Assembly (NCBI RefSeq): GCF_016518545.1
Contig: NZ_JACVTO010000031.1
Span: forward strand, 1 to 39,299
Length of the DNA: 39,299 bases
Direction of reading: 5' to 3'
Source: Pseudomonas sp. S30
GTDB lineage: Bacteria; Pseudomonadota; Gammaproteobacteria; Pseudomonadales; Pseudomonadaceae
Below, one piece after another: positions 24,237 to 35,407 of this stretch. The translations under genes were made by a program, and so were the position numbers. Positions within the stretch are counted from its first letter, which is position 1. Each line of letters starts with the position of its first letter. The notes beneath the pieces were generated by a model. It saw only the letters and a program-made list of their open reading frames with translations. It ran no database searches and was not told where the DNA came from.

Positions 24237-25127
24237 TCAGAGATCGCGGGTGCCGAATGTATCGCAGCGGTTCAGGTCGCCACTGCCAAAGCCGGTCTTG
24301 AACCAGCGCACACGTTGCGCTGAGGTGCCGTGGGTGAACGAGTCCGGCACCACACGGCCTCGGCCCTGCTGCTGGAGTCGATCGTCACCGATGGCGTTAG
24401 CCGCGTTCAGCGCTTCTTCCACATCGCCCGGCTCCAGCCAGTTCAGGCGCTTCTGCGCCTGGTAGGCCCATACGCCGGCCAGGCAGTCGGCCTGCAGTTC
24501 CTGGCGCACCAACAGCCCATTGTCGCCCTCCATCCGCTGGCCACTGCGCCGCGCGGCATCGACCTTGGCCGACACCCCGAGCAGGGTCTGCACATGGTGG
24601 CCAATCTCGTGGGCGATGACGTAGGCCTGGGCGAAGTCCCCGGCCGCGGCGAAGCGGGTTTCCATTTCGCGGAAGAACGACATGTCGAGGTACACGCGCT
24701 GGTCGGCGGGGCAATAGAAGGGGCCGACCGCCGAAGAGGCGAAGCCGCAGGCGGAATTGACCTGGCCGCTGAACAGCACCAGCTTGGGGTCGCGGTACTG
24801 CTGGCCGGCCTGGGCGAACAGCGCCTTCCAGGTGTCCTCGGTGTCGCCCAGGATCGAGGCGACGAACTGCGCCTGTTCGTCGTTGGCTGGCGGCGCCTTG
24901 CTCGTGGTGGCGCTGGGCGCCGCCTGCTGTTGCTGCACCTGCCCGGACAACTGGCCGAGGATCTGCAATGGGTCCTGGCCGGTCAGCCAGCCGATACCGA
25001 CGATCAGCAGCACCGCACCGATGCCCAGGCCCTTGCCGCCGCCGAAGCGCATGCCGCCGCCCCCACCGCCGCCGCCGCCGCGTGCGTCGACCACGTTGTC
25101 GCTGCGTCGGCCTTTTCGCCAATCCAT
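24237..25127 (-). CDS. Neutral zinc metallopeptidase, YpfJ family
   Basis: A 296-residue protein starting MDWRKGRRSDNVVDARGG; the frame is open further but that part is antisense to pcaH. A run of nine or so glycines (17-25) and one membrane helix (GLGIGAVLLIVGIGWL, 33-48) are followed by a Gln/Pro-rich spacer and the peptidase domain: GFASSAVGPFYCP, VYLDMSFF, the zinc motif HEIGH (173-177) and QELQADCLAGVWA, whose Glu is the likely third ligand. Family members are about 290 residues, so this start is right. Physiological substrate unknown. Divergent from pcaHG. Confidence 0.9.
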   Translation of the reverse strand: MDWRKGRRSDNVVDARGGGGGGGGGMRFGGGKGLGIGAVLLIVGIGWLTGQDPLQILGQLSGQVQQQQAAPSATTSKAPPANDEQAQFVASILGDTEDTWKALFAQAGQQYRDPKLVLFSGQVNSACGFASSAVGPFYCPADQRVYLDMSFFREMETRFAAAGDFAQAYVIAHEIGHHVQTLLGVSAKVDAARRSGQRMEGDNGLLVRQELQADCLAGVWAYQAQKRLNWLEPGDVEEALNAANAIGDDRLQQQGRGRVVPDSFTHGTSAQRVRWFKTGFGSGDLNRCDTFGTRDL

Positions 25128-25207
25128 AGTTAGTTTCTCCGCTGTGAAGGGGCAGTGCATGCAGGATAGTTCAGCGCTTGAGAGCCGGTGAGTCGATCGA
25201 AAGTTGC

Positions 25208-25225
25208 ATAACCAAACGGTTATGT
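25208..25225 (+). promoter_or_regulatory. PcaQ-like operator upstream of pcaHG
   Basis: A perfect dyad CATAACC-AAAC-GGTTATG sits 140 bp upstream of pcaH. Its core ATAACC-N4-GGTTAT matches the PcaQ consensus described in rhizobia (ATAACC-N4-GGTTAA). No pcaQ gene is visible in the window. Confidence 0.6.
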
Positions 25226-25364
25226 CTGTGGGTGAAGGTTTCAATAGGCCGGGCTCGCTCCCTGCCGGACACTGTCGGTCCGCCTGCCACGCCCGGGCGG
25301 ACTGGAGGCTGGCAAGCCCCAGTATTTTATTTCCAGGCCCATAATTCCAAGAGAGGAAAACGGC

Positions 25365-26084
25365 ATGCCCGCCCAGGACACCCGCCGCTTCGTGATCCGT
25401 GATCGCAACTGGCACCCCAAGGCCCTCACTCCCGACTACAAGACGTCCATCGCTCGCTCGCCGCGCCAGGCGCTGGTCAGCATCCCCCAATCGATCAGCG
25501 AAACCAGCGGCCCGGATTTTTCCCACCTGCGCTTGGGCGAACATGACCACGACCTGCTGCTGAACTTCGACCACGGTGGCCTGCCGATCGGCGAGCGCAT
25601 CATCGTCGCCGGGCGCGTGGTCGATCAGTACGGCAAGCCGGTAGCCAATACCCTGGTGGAAATGTGGCAGGCCAACGCGGGCGGTCGCTATCGGCACAAG
25701 AACGATCGCTACCTGGCGCCGCTGGACCCGAATTTCGGTGGCGTCGGCCGCTGCCTGACCGACCGCGATGGCTACTACAGCTTCCGCACCATCAAGCCCG
25801 GTCCGTACCCCTGGCGCAACGGGCCGAACGACTGGCGCCCGGCGCACATCCACTTCTCCATCAGCGGGCCGGCCATCGCCACCAAGCTGATCACCCAACT
25901 GTACTTCGAAGGCGACCCGCTGATCCCGCTGTGCCCGATCGTCAAGTCCATCGCCAATCCGGATGCGGTTCAGCGACTGATCGCACGCCTGGACATGAGC
26001 CACGCCAACCCCATGGATTGCCTGGCCTATCGCTTCGACATCGTCCTGCGCGGCCAGCGCCAGACCCACTTCGAAAACCGCTGA
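25365..26084 (+). CDS. pcaH: Protocatechuate 3,4-dioxygenase, beta subunit
   Basis: A 239-residue catalytic subunit of the intradiol dioxygenase that opens protocatechuate to beta-carboxy-cis,cis-muconate. The four Fe(III) ligands are present: Tyr109 (GGRYRHK), Tyr148 (GPYPWRN), His161 and His163 (PAHIHFS). Numbering is one more than in the mature P. putida enzyme, as expected with the initiator Met. GAGAGGAAAA precedes the ATG. pcaG follows 11 bp later, and the two form the alpha-beta holoenzyme. Confidence 0.97.
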   Translation: MPAQDTRRFVIRDRNWHPKALTPDYKTSIARSPRQALVSIPQSISETSGPDFSHLRLGEHDHDLLLNFDHGGLPIGERIIVAGRVVDQYGKPVANTLVEMWQANAGGRYRHKNDRYLAPLDPNFGGVGRCLTDRDGYYSFRTIKPGPYPWRNGPNDWRPAHIHFSISGPAIATKLITQLYFEGDPLIPLCPIVKSIANPDAVQRLIARLDMSHANPMDCLAYRFDIVLRGQRQTHFENR

Positions 26085-26095
26085 GGAGCGCCGTC

Positions 26096-26701
26096 ATGCC
26101 CATCGAACTGCTGCCGGAAACCCCTTCGCAGACCGCCGGCCCCTACGTGCACATCGGCCTGGCCCTGGAAGCGGCCGGCAACCCGACCCGCGAGCAGGAA
26201 ATCTGGAGTCGCCTCGCGCGTCCTGAAGCGCCGGGCGAGCACATTGTGCTGATCGGTCATGTCTACGACGGTAATGGCCATCTGGTGCGCGACTCGTTCC
26301 TGGAGCTCTGGCAGGCCGACGCCGAGGGGCGGTACCAGGACGACTTCGACCTGGAACGACCCTTCAACAGCTTCGGCCGCACCGCCACGACCTTCGATGC
26401 GGGCGAATGGACGGTGCAGACGGTCAAGCCGGGCGTGGTGAACAATGCCGCCGGCGTGCCCATGGCCCCGCACATCAACATCAGCCTCTTCGCACGGGGC
26501 ATCAACATTCATCTGCATACGCGGCTGTATTTCGAGGATGAAGCCGAGGCCAATGCCAAGTGCCCGGTACTCAACCTGATCGAGCAACCGCAGCGACGGG
26601 AAACCCTGATCGCCAGGCGCTGCGAAGTGGACGGCAAGAAAGCCTACCGCTTCGACATGCGTATCCAGGGGGAAGGGGAGACGGTGTTCTTCGACTTCTG
26701 A
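26096..26701 (+). CDS. pcaG: Protocatechuate 3,4-dioxygenase, alpha subunit
   Basis: A 201-residue non-catalytic partner of PcaH, MPIELLPETPSQTAGPYVHI onward, with the shared intradiol beta-sandwich (FLELWQADAEGRYQDDFD) and NISLFARGINIHLHTRLYFE near the C-terminus. The iron-binding tyrosines are not conserved, as expected. A GAGG ribosome site overlaps the end of pcaH. Its stop codon forms the foot of a long terminator hairpin. Confidence 0.97.
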   Translation: MPIELLPETPSQTAGPYVHIGLALEAAGNPTREQEIWSRLARPEAPGEHIVLIGHVYDGNGHLVRDSFLELWQADAEGRYQDDFDLERPFNSFGRTATTFDAGEWTVQTVKPGVVNNAAGVPMAPHINISLFARGINIHLHTRLYFEDEAEANAKCPVLNLIEQPQRRETLIARRCEVDGKKAYRFDMRIQGEGETVFFDF

Positions 26702-26742
26702 ATGCAAGGGGGGGCCGCGCGATGCGGCCCCCCTTGCATTCA
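26699..26742. terminator. Shared bidirectional terminator between pcaG and the cupin gene
   Basis: A near-perfect stem of about 19 bp: TGAATGCAAGGGGGG...CCGC pairs with GCGGCCCCCCTTGCATTCA around a GCGAT loop, with one extra G on the left. The outer bases are the stop codons of the two converging genes. Confidence 0.8.
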
Positions 26743-27177
26743 GCCCTTGACCGGCTTGAGGTCGAAGGCATCGGCCTGATGCTGGAACAGCAGGCAATCG
26801 GCCGCCGGGGTGCAGCCGCTCTCGTGCACCAGGTCGGCCGGCAGCTTGTAGTAGGCCCCTGCCGGATACTCGACGCGCTTGCCGTCGATGACCGCATAGA
26901 AGGTGCCGGCCAGCACGACGGTCGGCAGGGCCTGGGTATGCTGGTGCAGGCCGTTGTCGGTGCCTTTCCTGAATTTTACATAGGCCGAATACGGCCCCTT
27001 GCCGAAGATGTCGCCCTCGACGTTGGCGTAGCTGACGGCTTCCTGGGTGTTGGGCACCACTTGCCATTTCAGTGCAGCGTTGTCCGGTACCGAGACCAGT
27101 GCTGTGTCACCCGCATAGCCAGTGCCTGCCAGAGCGCAAAGGCTGAGGCTCGCCAGGAATTTGTGCAGGGTATTCAT
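26740..27177 (-). CDS. Exported cupin-domain protein
   Basis: A 145-residue protein with a signal peptide (MNTLHKFLASLSLCALAG, cleavage after GYA at about 22). The mature part is a cupin of the DUF4437-like kind: GPYSAYVKFRKGTDNGLHQH (metal-binding His cluster), TVVLAGTFYAVID, GAYYKLPADLVHES. Two cysteines near the C-terminus may pair in the periplasm. Function unknown. It ends head-on against pcaG, sharing its terminator. Confidence 0.8.
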   Translation of the reverse strand: MNTLHKFLASLSLCALAGTGYAGDTALVSVPDNAALKWQVVPNTQEAVSYANVEGDIFGKGPYSAYVKFRKGTDNGLHQHTQALPTVVLAGTFYAVIDGKRVEYPAGAYYKLPADLVHESGCTPAADCLLFQHQADAFDLKPVKG

Positions 27178-27358
27178 GGGAAGTCTCCTTCGCCCTAGTA
27201 AGTGAGGGAGCGAAGGTAAGGCACATGATCGTTAGGAGCCGTAGGCAAATTCCGAGGGTTTATGCGTTTATTCAGCGCGTATAGGCTGCCTGATCCCTTC
27301 GCACCTGCACGCCCGGCTCGAGCCCGGTACCGATGTGCCGGGTGCTCGAAGCCAGCGC

Positions 27359-28444
27359 TCAGCGTCGCACCAGCAACACGCCGCTTTCCATGTGATGGGT
27401 ATAGGGGAACTGGTCGAACAGCGCACAGCGCTCCACCCGATGGGTGTCCTGCAACTGGGCGATATTCTGCGCCAGTGTTTGCGGATTGCAGGAAATGTAG
27501 AGGATGCGCTCGAAGCGTCGGGTCAGCTCGCAGGTGTCCGGGTCCATGCCGGCGCGCGGCGGATCGACGAAGACGGTGCCGAAGTCGTAGCGCTTCAGGT
27601 CGACGCCTTCGAGGCGGCGGAAGGGTCGCACACCATTCAACGCCTGGGTCAACTCCTCGGCCGACAGGCGTACCAGGCGCACGTTGTCGATGCCGTTCTC
27701 GTCCAGGTTGTGCAACGCGGCGTTCACCGAAGTCTTGCTGATCTCCGTGGCCAGCACCTGGCGGGCACGGGTGGCCAGCGGCAGGGTGAAGTTGCCGTTG
27801 CCGCAGTACAGCTCCAGCAGGTCGTCGTCGCGCTGCCCCATGGCCTCGCAGGCCCAGGCCAGCATCTTCTGGTTCACGGCGCCGTTGGGTTGGGTGAAGG
27901 CGCCCTCTGGCTGGCGATAGGTGAACGTACGGCCGGCGATCGCCAGCGATTCCACGGCGTAGTCACGGCCGATCACCACCCGTTTGCCCTTGGAGCGGCC
28001 GATGACGCTGACCTCCAGTTCGCCTGCCAGTTGCCGTGCAGCGGCCTCCCACGCGTCGTCCAGCGGGCGGTGGTAGCACAGGGTGACCATCGCATCGCCC
28101 GCCAGGGTGGTCAGGAATTCCACCTGGAACAGCCGGTTGCTCAGGTCCTCGTTGGCCTGCCAGGCCGCCTTGAGCCGGGGCATCAGGGCATTGATGCGCT
28201 GGCTGGCGATGGGGAAATCGTCGATCAGGATCGCCTTGTGTTTTTCGCCCGGGGCGAACATGGCGTAATGACGCTGGCCCTCCTCGCGCCACAGGCGGAA
28301 TTCGGCGCGCAGCCGATAGTGCTCGCGCGGCGACTCGAACACATCCGGGGCAGGGGCGGCGAACGGCGTCAGCAGCGCGTTCAGGCGCTCGACCTTGGCC
28401 TGCAGTTGGGCGGTGTATTGCGACGGGTCGAAGACAGCACTCAT
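27359..28444 (-). CDS. trmA: tRNA (uracil-54-C5)-methyltransferase
   Basis: A 361-residue SAM-dependent enzyme making ribothymidine at U54 of tRNA (and U341 of tmRNA in E. coli). Motifs: substrate-binding LRAEFRLWREEG, the SAM-binding LELYCGNGNFTLPLA, VFVDPPRAGMD, catalytic Cys in ILYISCNPQTLAQN and the general base Glu in HHMESGVLLV. No iron-sulfur cysteines, so TrmA rather than RlmD/RlmC. Its ATG overlaps the stop of the permease gene upstream (ATGA), an unusual pairing implying co-transcription. Confidence 0.95.
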   Translation of the reverse strand: MSAVFDPSQYTAQLQAKVERLNALLTPFAAPAPDVFESPREHYRLRAEFRLWREEGQRHYAMFAPGEKHKAILIDDFPIASQRINALMPRLKAAWQANEDLSNRLFQVEFLTTLAGDAMVTLCYHRPLDDAWEAAARQLAGELEVSVIGRSKGKRVVIGRDYAVESLAIAGRTFTYRQPEGAFTQPNGAVNQKMLAWACEAMGQRDDDLLELYCGNGNFTLPLATRARQVLATEISKTSVNAALHNLDENGIDNVRLVRLSAEELTQALNGVRPFRRLEGVDLKRYDFGTVFVDPPRAGMDPDTCELTRRFERILYISCNPQTLAQNIAQLQDTHRVERCALFDQFPYTHHMESGVLLVRR

Positions 28445-29736
28445 GCGTTGAACCAGCCCAGCTTGATGACGAACAGGATGGACAGGATCACCAGCGCCGG
28501 GTTGAGGTCGTGGCGACGACCGGACAGCAGCTTGATGACGGTCCAGGCGATGAAGCCGAAGGCGATGCCGTTGGCGATGGAGTAGGTCAGCGGCATGGCC
28601 AGGGCGGTGACCACCACCGGTGCCGCCTCGGTGATGTCGTCCCAGTTGATCTCGGCCAGTCCCGAGGCCATCAGCACCGCGACGAACAGCAGGGCAGGCG
28701 CCGTGGCGAAGGCGGGCACGCTGCCGGCCAGGGGAGCGAAGAACAGCGCGAGCAGGAACAACACCGCCACCACGATGGCGGTCAGGCCGGTGCGGCCACC
28801 GGCACTCACCCCGGCAGCGGACTCGATGTAGCTGGTGGTGGTCGAGGTGCCCAGCAGCGAGCCGGCCATGGCGGCGGTGCTGTCGGCGATCAGCGCCCGG
28901 CCCATCTTCGGCATGTGGCCGTCCTTGCCCATCAGCCCGGCACGCTTGGCCACGCCGATCAAGGTGCCGGAGTTGTCGAACAGGTCGACGAACAGGAAGG
29001 CGAAGATCACGCTGACCAGACCGACGTCCAGCGCCCCCTTGATGTCCAGTTGCAGGAAGGTCGGCGCCAGCGATGGTGGCAGCGAAACCACGCCGGCGAA
29101 CGGGCTGGCGCCGATCAGGATGGACACCACGGTCACCGCGAGGATGCCGATCAGCACCGCACCGCGCACCTTCAGTGCCTCCAGGGCGACGATCAGGAAG
29201 AAGCCCAGGGTCGCCAGGATCGGTGCTGGCTGGCGCAGATCGCCCAGGCCCACCAGGGTGGCCGGGTTATCCACCACGATACCGGCGTTGTGCAGGGCGA
29301 TCAGCGCCAGGAACAGGCCGATACCGGCGGCGATGGCCGAACGCAGCGGCAGCGGAATGCTGTTCACGATCCATTCGCGGATGCGCAGGATCGACAGGAT
29401 GAAGAACAGCACCGCCGAGATGAACACCGCACCCAGCGCCACCTGCCAGGTATGCCCCATGTGCAGGACCACGGTATAGGTGAAGAAGGCGTTCAGCCCC
29501 ATGCCTGGGGCCAGCGCGATCGGATAGTTGGCGATCATGCCCATGATCACCGAGCCAATCGCGGCGGCCAGGCAGGTGGCGACGAACAGGGCGCCTTTGT
29601 CCATGCCGGTCTCGCCGAGGATGCTCGGGTTCACGAACAGGATGTAGGCCATGGCCAGGAAGGTGGTGACGCCCGCGAGGATCTCGGTGCGCACGTTGGT
29701 GTTGTGTGCCTTGAGTTGAAACAGCCTTTCCAGCAT
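28441..29736 (-). CDS. NCS2-family purine permease (AzgA/GhxP-like)
   Basis: A 431-residue inner-membrane transporter with 12-14 helices. Signature stretches: TEILAGVTTFLAMAYILFVN, ALAPGMGLNAFFTY, FLFVDLFDNSGTLIGVA, LGTSTTTSYIESAAGVSAGG and GLAEINWDDITEAAP. These fit the hypoxanthine/guanine/adenine-proton symporter branch of NCS2; which purine cannot be told. It is read with trmA from a promoter in 29737-29900. Confidence 0.9.
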   Translation of the reverse strand: MLERLFQLKAHNTNVRTEILAGVTTFLAMAYILFVNPSILGETGMDKGALFVATCLAAAIGSVIMGMIANYPIALAPGMGLNAFFTYTVVLHMGHTWQVALGAVFISAVLFFILSILRIREWIVNSIPLPLRSAIAAGIGLFLALIALHNAGIVVDNPATLVGLGDLRQPAPILATLGFFLIVALEALKVRGAVLIGILAVTVVSILIGASPFAGVVSLPPSLAPTFLQLDIKGALDVGLVSVIFAFLFVDLFDNSGTLIGVAKRAGLMGKDGHMPKMGRALIADSTAAMAGSLLGTSTTTSYIESAAGVSAGGRTGLTAIVVAVLFLLALFFAPLAGSVPAFATAPALLFVAVLMASGLAEINWDDITEAAPVVVTALAMPLTYSIANGIAFGFIAWTVIKLLSGRRHDLNPALVILSILFVIKLGWFNA

Positions 29737-29842
29737 GCCTGCTCCCGTGGCGCCGCGGCGCCGTGAATGTGTTCGACCTCAACAGCAAAGCACAGACCGT
29801 ACCGAGTGCCGTGGTTTTGCGTGGGGTGCGAAAAAGCCGCGC

Positions 29843-29852
29843 ATCATACCAG
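29843..29852 (-). promoter_or_regulatory. Candidate extended -10 promoter for the permease-trmA operon
   Basis: On the minus strand TGGTATGAT is an extended -10 element, about 107-116 bases before the permease start. The -35 region is weak. Seen by eye only. Confidence 0.35.
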
Positions 29853-29935
29853 CATGGGCAGCGGTGGCCTATGGCTGTCGGGCGGCTGTGTCGAGCGTGG
29901 GGCGCAGCGCTTCGCAGGCCGGTGGTCGGGATGGC

Positions 29936-31156
29936 TCAATCGCTGTGCATGCGGTCGCGACGGGCGAGGGAAGGGAACAGTTTCATCCACACCCCGGTGA
30001 CCACCAGCGTGCCCAAGCCGCCCAACACCACGGCCGGGACTGTGCCAAACCAGTGCGCGGTGACGCCGGATTCGAACTCCCCGAGCTGATTCGAGGCACC
30101 GATGAACAGGCCATTGACCGCGCTGACGCGGCCGCGCATCTCGTCCGGCGTCTCCAGTTGCACGAAGGCGCTGCGGATCACCATGCTGATCATGTCCGCC
30201 GCACCCAGCACCACCAGTACCGCCAGGGAGAACCAGAACGAGGTCGACAGGCCGAAGGCGATGGTCGCGACGCCGAAGACCCCCACGGCGGTGAACATGG
30301 TCAGCCCGACCTTGCGCTCCACCGGGAAGCGCGCGAGCCACAGCGACATCAGCAGCGCGCCCACTGCTGGCGCCGAGCGCAACAGGCCCAGTCCCCAGGG
30401 GCCGGTGAGCAGAATGTCCCTGGCGAACACCGGCAGCAGCGCGGTGGCGCCGCCGAGCAGCACGGCGAACAGGTCCAGGGAGATGGCGCCGAGGATGTCG
30501 GGACGGCTGCGGATGAAGCGAATACCCGCCAGCAGCGAATCCAGGCTAGCGCGGCCCGTCTGCGGTGTCTGGCGACGCGCGTCGAGGCTGAGCGTCAGCA
30601 GGCAGGCAATGGCGTACAACGCCACCGTCGGGCCATACACCCAGACGCTGCCGAAGGCATAAAGCAGACCGCCGAACGCCGGCGCGACGATGGTCGCGGC
30701 CTGGGTCGCCGATGCCGAGGCGGCGACGGCGCGGGGGAACAGCGTCGGCGGCACCACATTGGGCAGCAGCGCCTGGGTGGCCGGCATTTCGAACGCACGG
30801 GTGGCACCCAGCAGGAATGCCAGCAGGAAGATCAGTTCGCGGCTCACGCTGTCGGTGGCGCTGCCCAGCGCCAGGGCCAGGGCGATCAGCCCCTGAAGGC
30901 TCTGACACAGTGCGGCGACCTTGCGCCGGTCGTAACGGTCGGCCACATGCCCGGTGTGCAGCATGAACAGCACGCGCGGCGCGAACTCCACCAGGCCCAC
31001 CAGGCCGAGGTCGAGCACGTTGCCGGTGAGCTGGTACAGATGCCAACCGATGGCGACGGTGAGCATCTGGAAACCACTGGCGGTGAACACCCGCGCCAGC
31101 CAGAAGGCGATGAACGGACGGTGGTGACGCAGCAACAGCGGTGCGGAGTCTGACAT
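29936..31156 (-). CDS. Major facilitator superfamily exporter (EntS-like branch)
   Basis: A 406-residue transporter with 12 predicted helices. It shows the MFS motif A loop as GHVADRYDRRKVAALCQ after helix 2, and the DEMRGRVSAVNGLFIGASNQ stretch common in the DHA3/EntS-like exporter branch. Substrate unknown; siderophore or drug export is typical for relatives. Monocistronic: about 160 bp separates it from the end of dld, and about 200 bp from the permease start. Confidence 0.88.
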   Translation of the reverse strand: MSDSAPLLLRHHRPFIAFWLARVFTASGFQMLTVAIGWHLYQLTGNVLDLGLVGLVEFAPRVLFMLHTGHVADRYDRRKVAALCQSLQGLIALALALGSATDSVSRELIFLLAFLLGATRAFEMPATQALLPNVVPPTLFPRAVAASASATQAATIVAPAFGGLLYAFGSVWVYGPTVALYAIACLLTLSLDARRQTPQTGRASLDSLLAGIRFIRSRPDILGAISLDLFAVLLGGATALLPVFARDILLTGPWGLGLLRSAPAVGALLMSLWLARFPVERKVGLTMFTAVGVFGVATIAFGLSTSFWFSLAVLVVLGAADMISMVIRSAFVQLETPDEMRGRVSAVNGLFIGASNQLGEFESGVTAHWFGTVPAVVLGGLGTLVVTGVWMKLFPSLARRDRMHSD

Positions 31157-31316
31157 CGGTGGGCTACGTCTTCGAAGGAGGAAGTTAGCAGCCTATCATT
31201 TACTTGTAACAAAGAGTTGCAAGTCGCGCGGTGGCCGCGCCCGAGTTGACCGGCGGCGCTGCGGCAGGCGTCGCGCCGCCGCCGTGCTCATCCAGCGGTA
31301 TCCCTTCGCCACTGTC

Positions 31317-34127
<2,811 letters not shown>

Positions 34128-34200
34128 GCACTCTCCTCACGGGGCCGACGCGTCTGCTGCGCGAGGTGCCCCAGGCTTGACGGGCTCTATGATGCAGGGT

Positions 34201-35346
34201 TCAGGCGCCCAGTTCGCGGACCAGCGAATCGCGGGTGATCTCACCGACGCGCTTGGTCCCGGTCAGGACCATGGCCACGCGCATCTCTTTCTCGAACAGT
34301 TCCAGCAGATTCTTCACCCCGGCCTGGCCGTGAACTGCCAGGGCCCACAGGAAGGCGCGGCCGATCAGCACGCTGTCGGCGCCCAGGGCGATCATGCGCA
34401 CCACGTCCAGGCCGCTGCGGATACCCGAATCGGCGAGGATCTTCAGCTCGCCCTTCACCGCGTCGGCGATCGCCGGCAAGGCGCGGGCGCTGGACAGCAC
34501 GCCGTCGAGCTGGCGGCCGCCATGGTTGGACACGACGATGCCATCGGCGCCGAAGCGCACCGCATCGCGGGCGTCGTCGGCATCGAGAATGCCCTTGATG
34601 ATCATCGGTCCGTCCCAGAATTCGCGAATCCACTCCAGGTCCTTCCAGGAAATCGACGGGTCGAAGTTGGCCGCCAGCCAGCCGATGTAATCGGCCAGTC
34701 CCGTGGGGTTGCCGCGGTAGGTGGAGATATTGCCCAGATCGTGCGGACGGCCCATTACGCCGACATCCCAGGCCCATCGTGGATGGACCATGGCCTGCAG
34801 CATGCGCCGCAGCGGGCCGTTCCTGCCGCTCATGCCCGAATGCGCGTCACGGTAGCGCGCGCCGGGTGTGGGCATGTCGACGGTGAATACCAGGGTTCTC
34901 ACCCCGGCGGCCTTGGCCCGCTCCAACGCGTTGCGCATGAAGCCGCGGTCCTTGAGCACATAGAGCTGAAACCACATCGGCCGGTCGATCGCCGGTGCCA
35001 CCTCTTCGATCGGGCACACCGAGACCGTCGACATCGTGAACGGGATACCGTGTGCCGCCGCGGCACGCGCAGCCTGCACCTCGCCACGCCTGGCGTACAT
35101 GCCGGTGAGCCCGACCGGCGCCAGGGCGACCGGCATGCTGAGTTTTTCCCCGAACAGCTCGGTCTCAAGGCTCAGCTCGGACATGTTCTTCAGCACGCGC
35201 TGGCGCAGGGCGATGCTGGCCAGGTCCGAGACGTTGTGGCGCAGCGTGTGCTCGGCGTAGGCCCCACCGTCGGCGTAGTGGAAAAGGAACGGCGGCAGCT
35301 TGCGCTGCGCCGCGGCGCGATAGTCGGTGGAGGCGGAAATGATCAT
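34201..35346 (-). CDS. lldD: L-lactate dehydrogenase (quinone), FMN-dependent
   Basis: A 381-residue flavoenzyme, the usual LldD length with the start at MIISASTDYR; the frame is open 20 codons further. It oxidises L-lactate to pyruvate at the inner membrane. FMN and substrate residues appear in MPVALAPVGLTGMYARRGEV, FQLYVLKDRGF, the catalytic His of VSNHGGRQLDG and DSGIRSGLDVVRM. Second gene of the lactate operon, 61 bp after lldP; a small CCGGAC/GTCCGG hairpin lies in that gap. Confidence 0.96.
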   Translation of the reverse strand: MIISASTDYRAAAQRKLPPFLFHYADGGAYAEHTLRHNVSDLASIALRQRVLKNMSELSLETELFGEKLSMPVALAPVGLTGMYARRGEVQAARAAAAHGIPFTMSTVSVCPIEEVAPAIDRPMWFQLYVLKDRGFMRNALERAKAAGVRTLVFTVDMPTPGARYRDAHSGMSGRNGPLRRMLQAMVHPRWAWDVGVMGRPHDLGNISTYRGNPTGLADYIGWLAANFDPSISWKDLEWIREFWDGPMIIKGILDADDARDAVRFGADGIVVSNHGGRQLDGVLSSARALPAIADAVKGELKILADSGIRSGLDVVRMIALGADSVLIGRAFLWALAVHGQAGVKNLLELFEKEMRVAMVLTGTKRVGEITRDSLVRELGA

Positions 35347-35407
35347 GGGATCTCGCAGCTTGGGTTGAAGGCGATGCCGGACACCTGCGCGTCCGGCCCC
35401 TTTCACT

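Noticed and set aside
25021..25100. Tandem glycine-codon run as a possible microsatellite or CRISPR-like array
   Set aside because: It encodes the known glycine-rich N-terminus of YpfJ-type peptidases and has no spacer structure.
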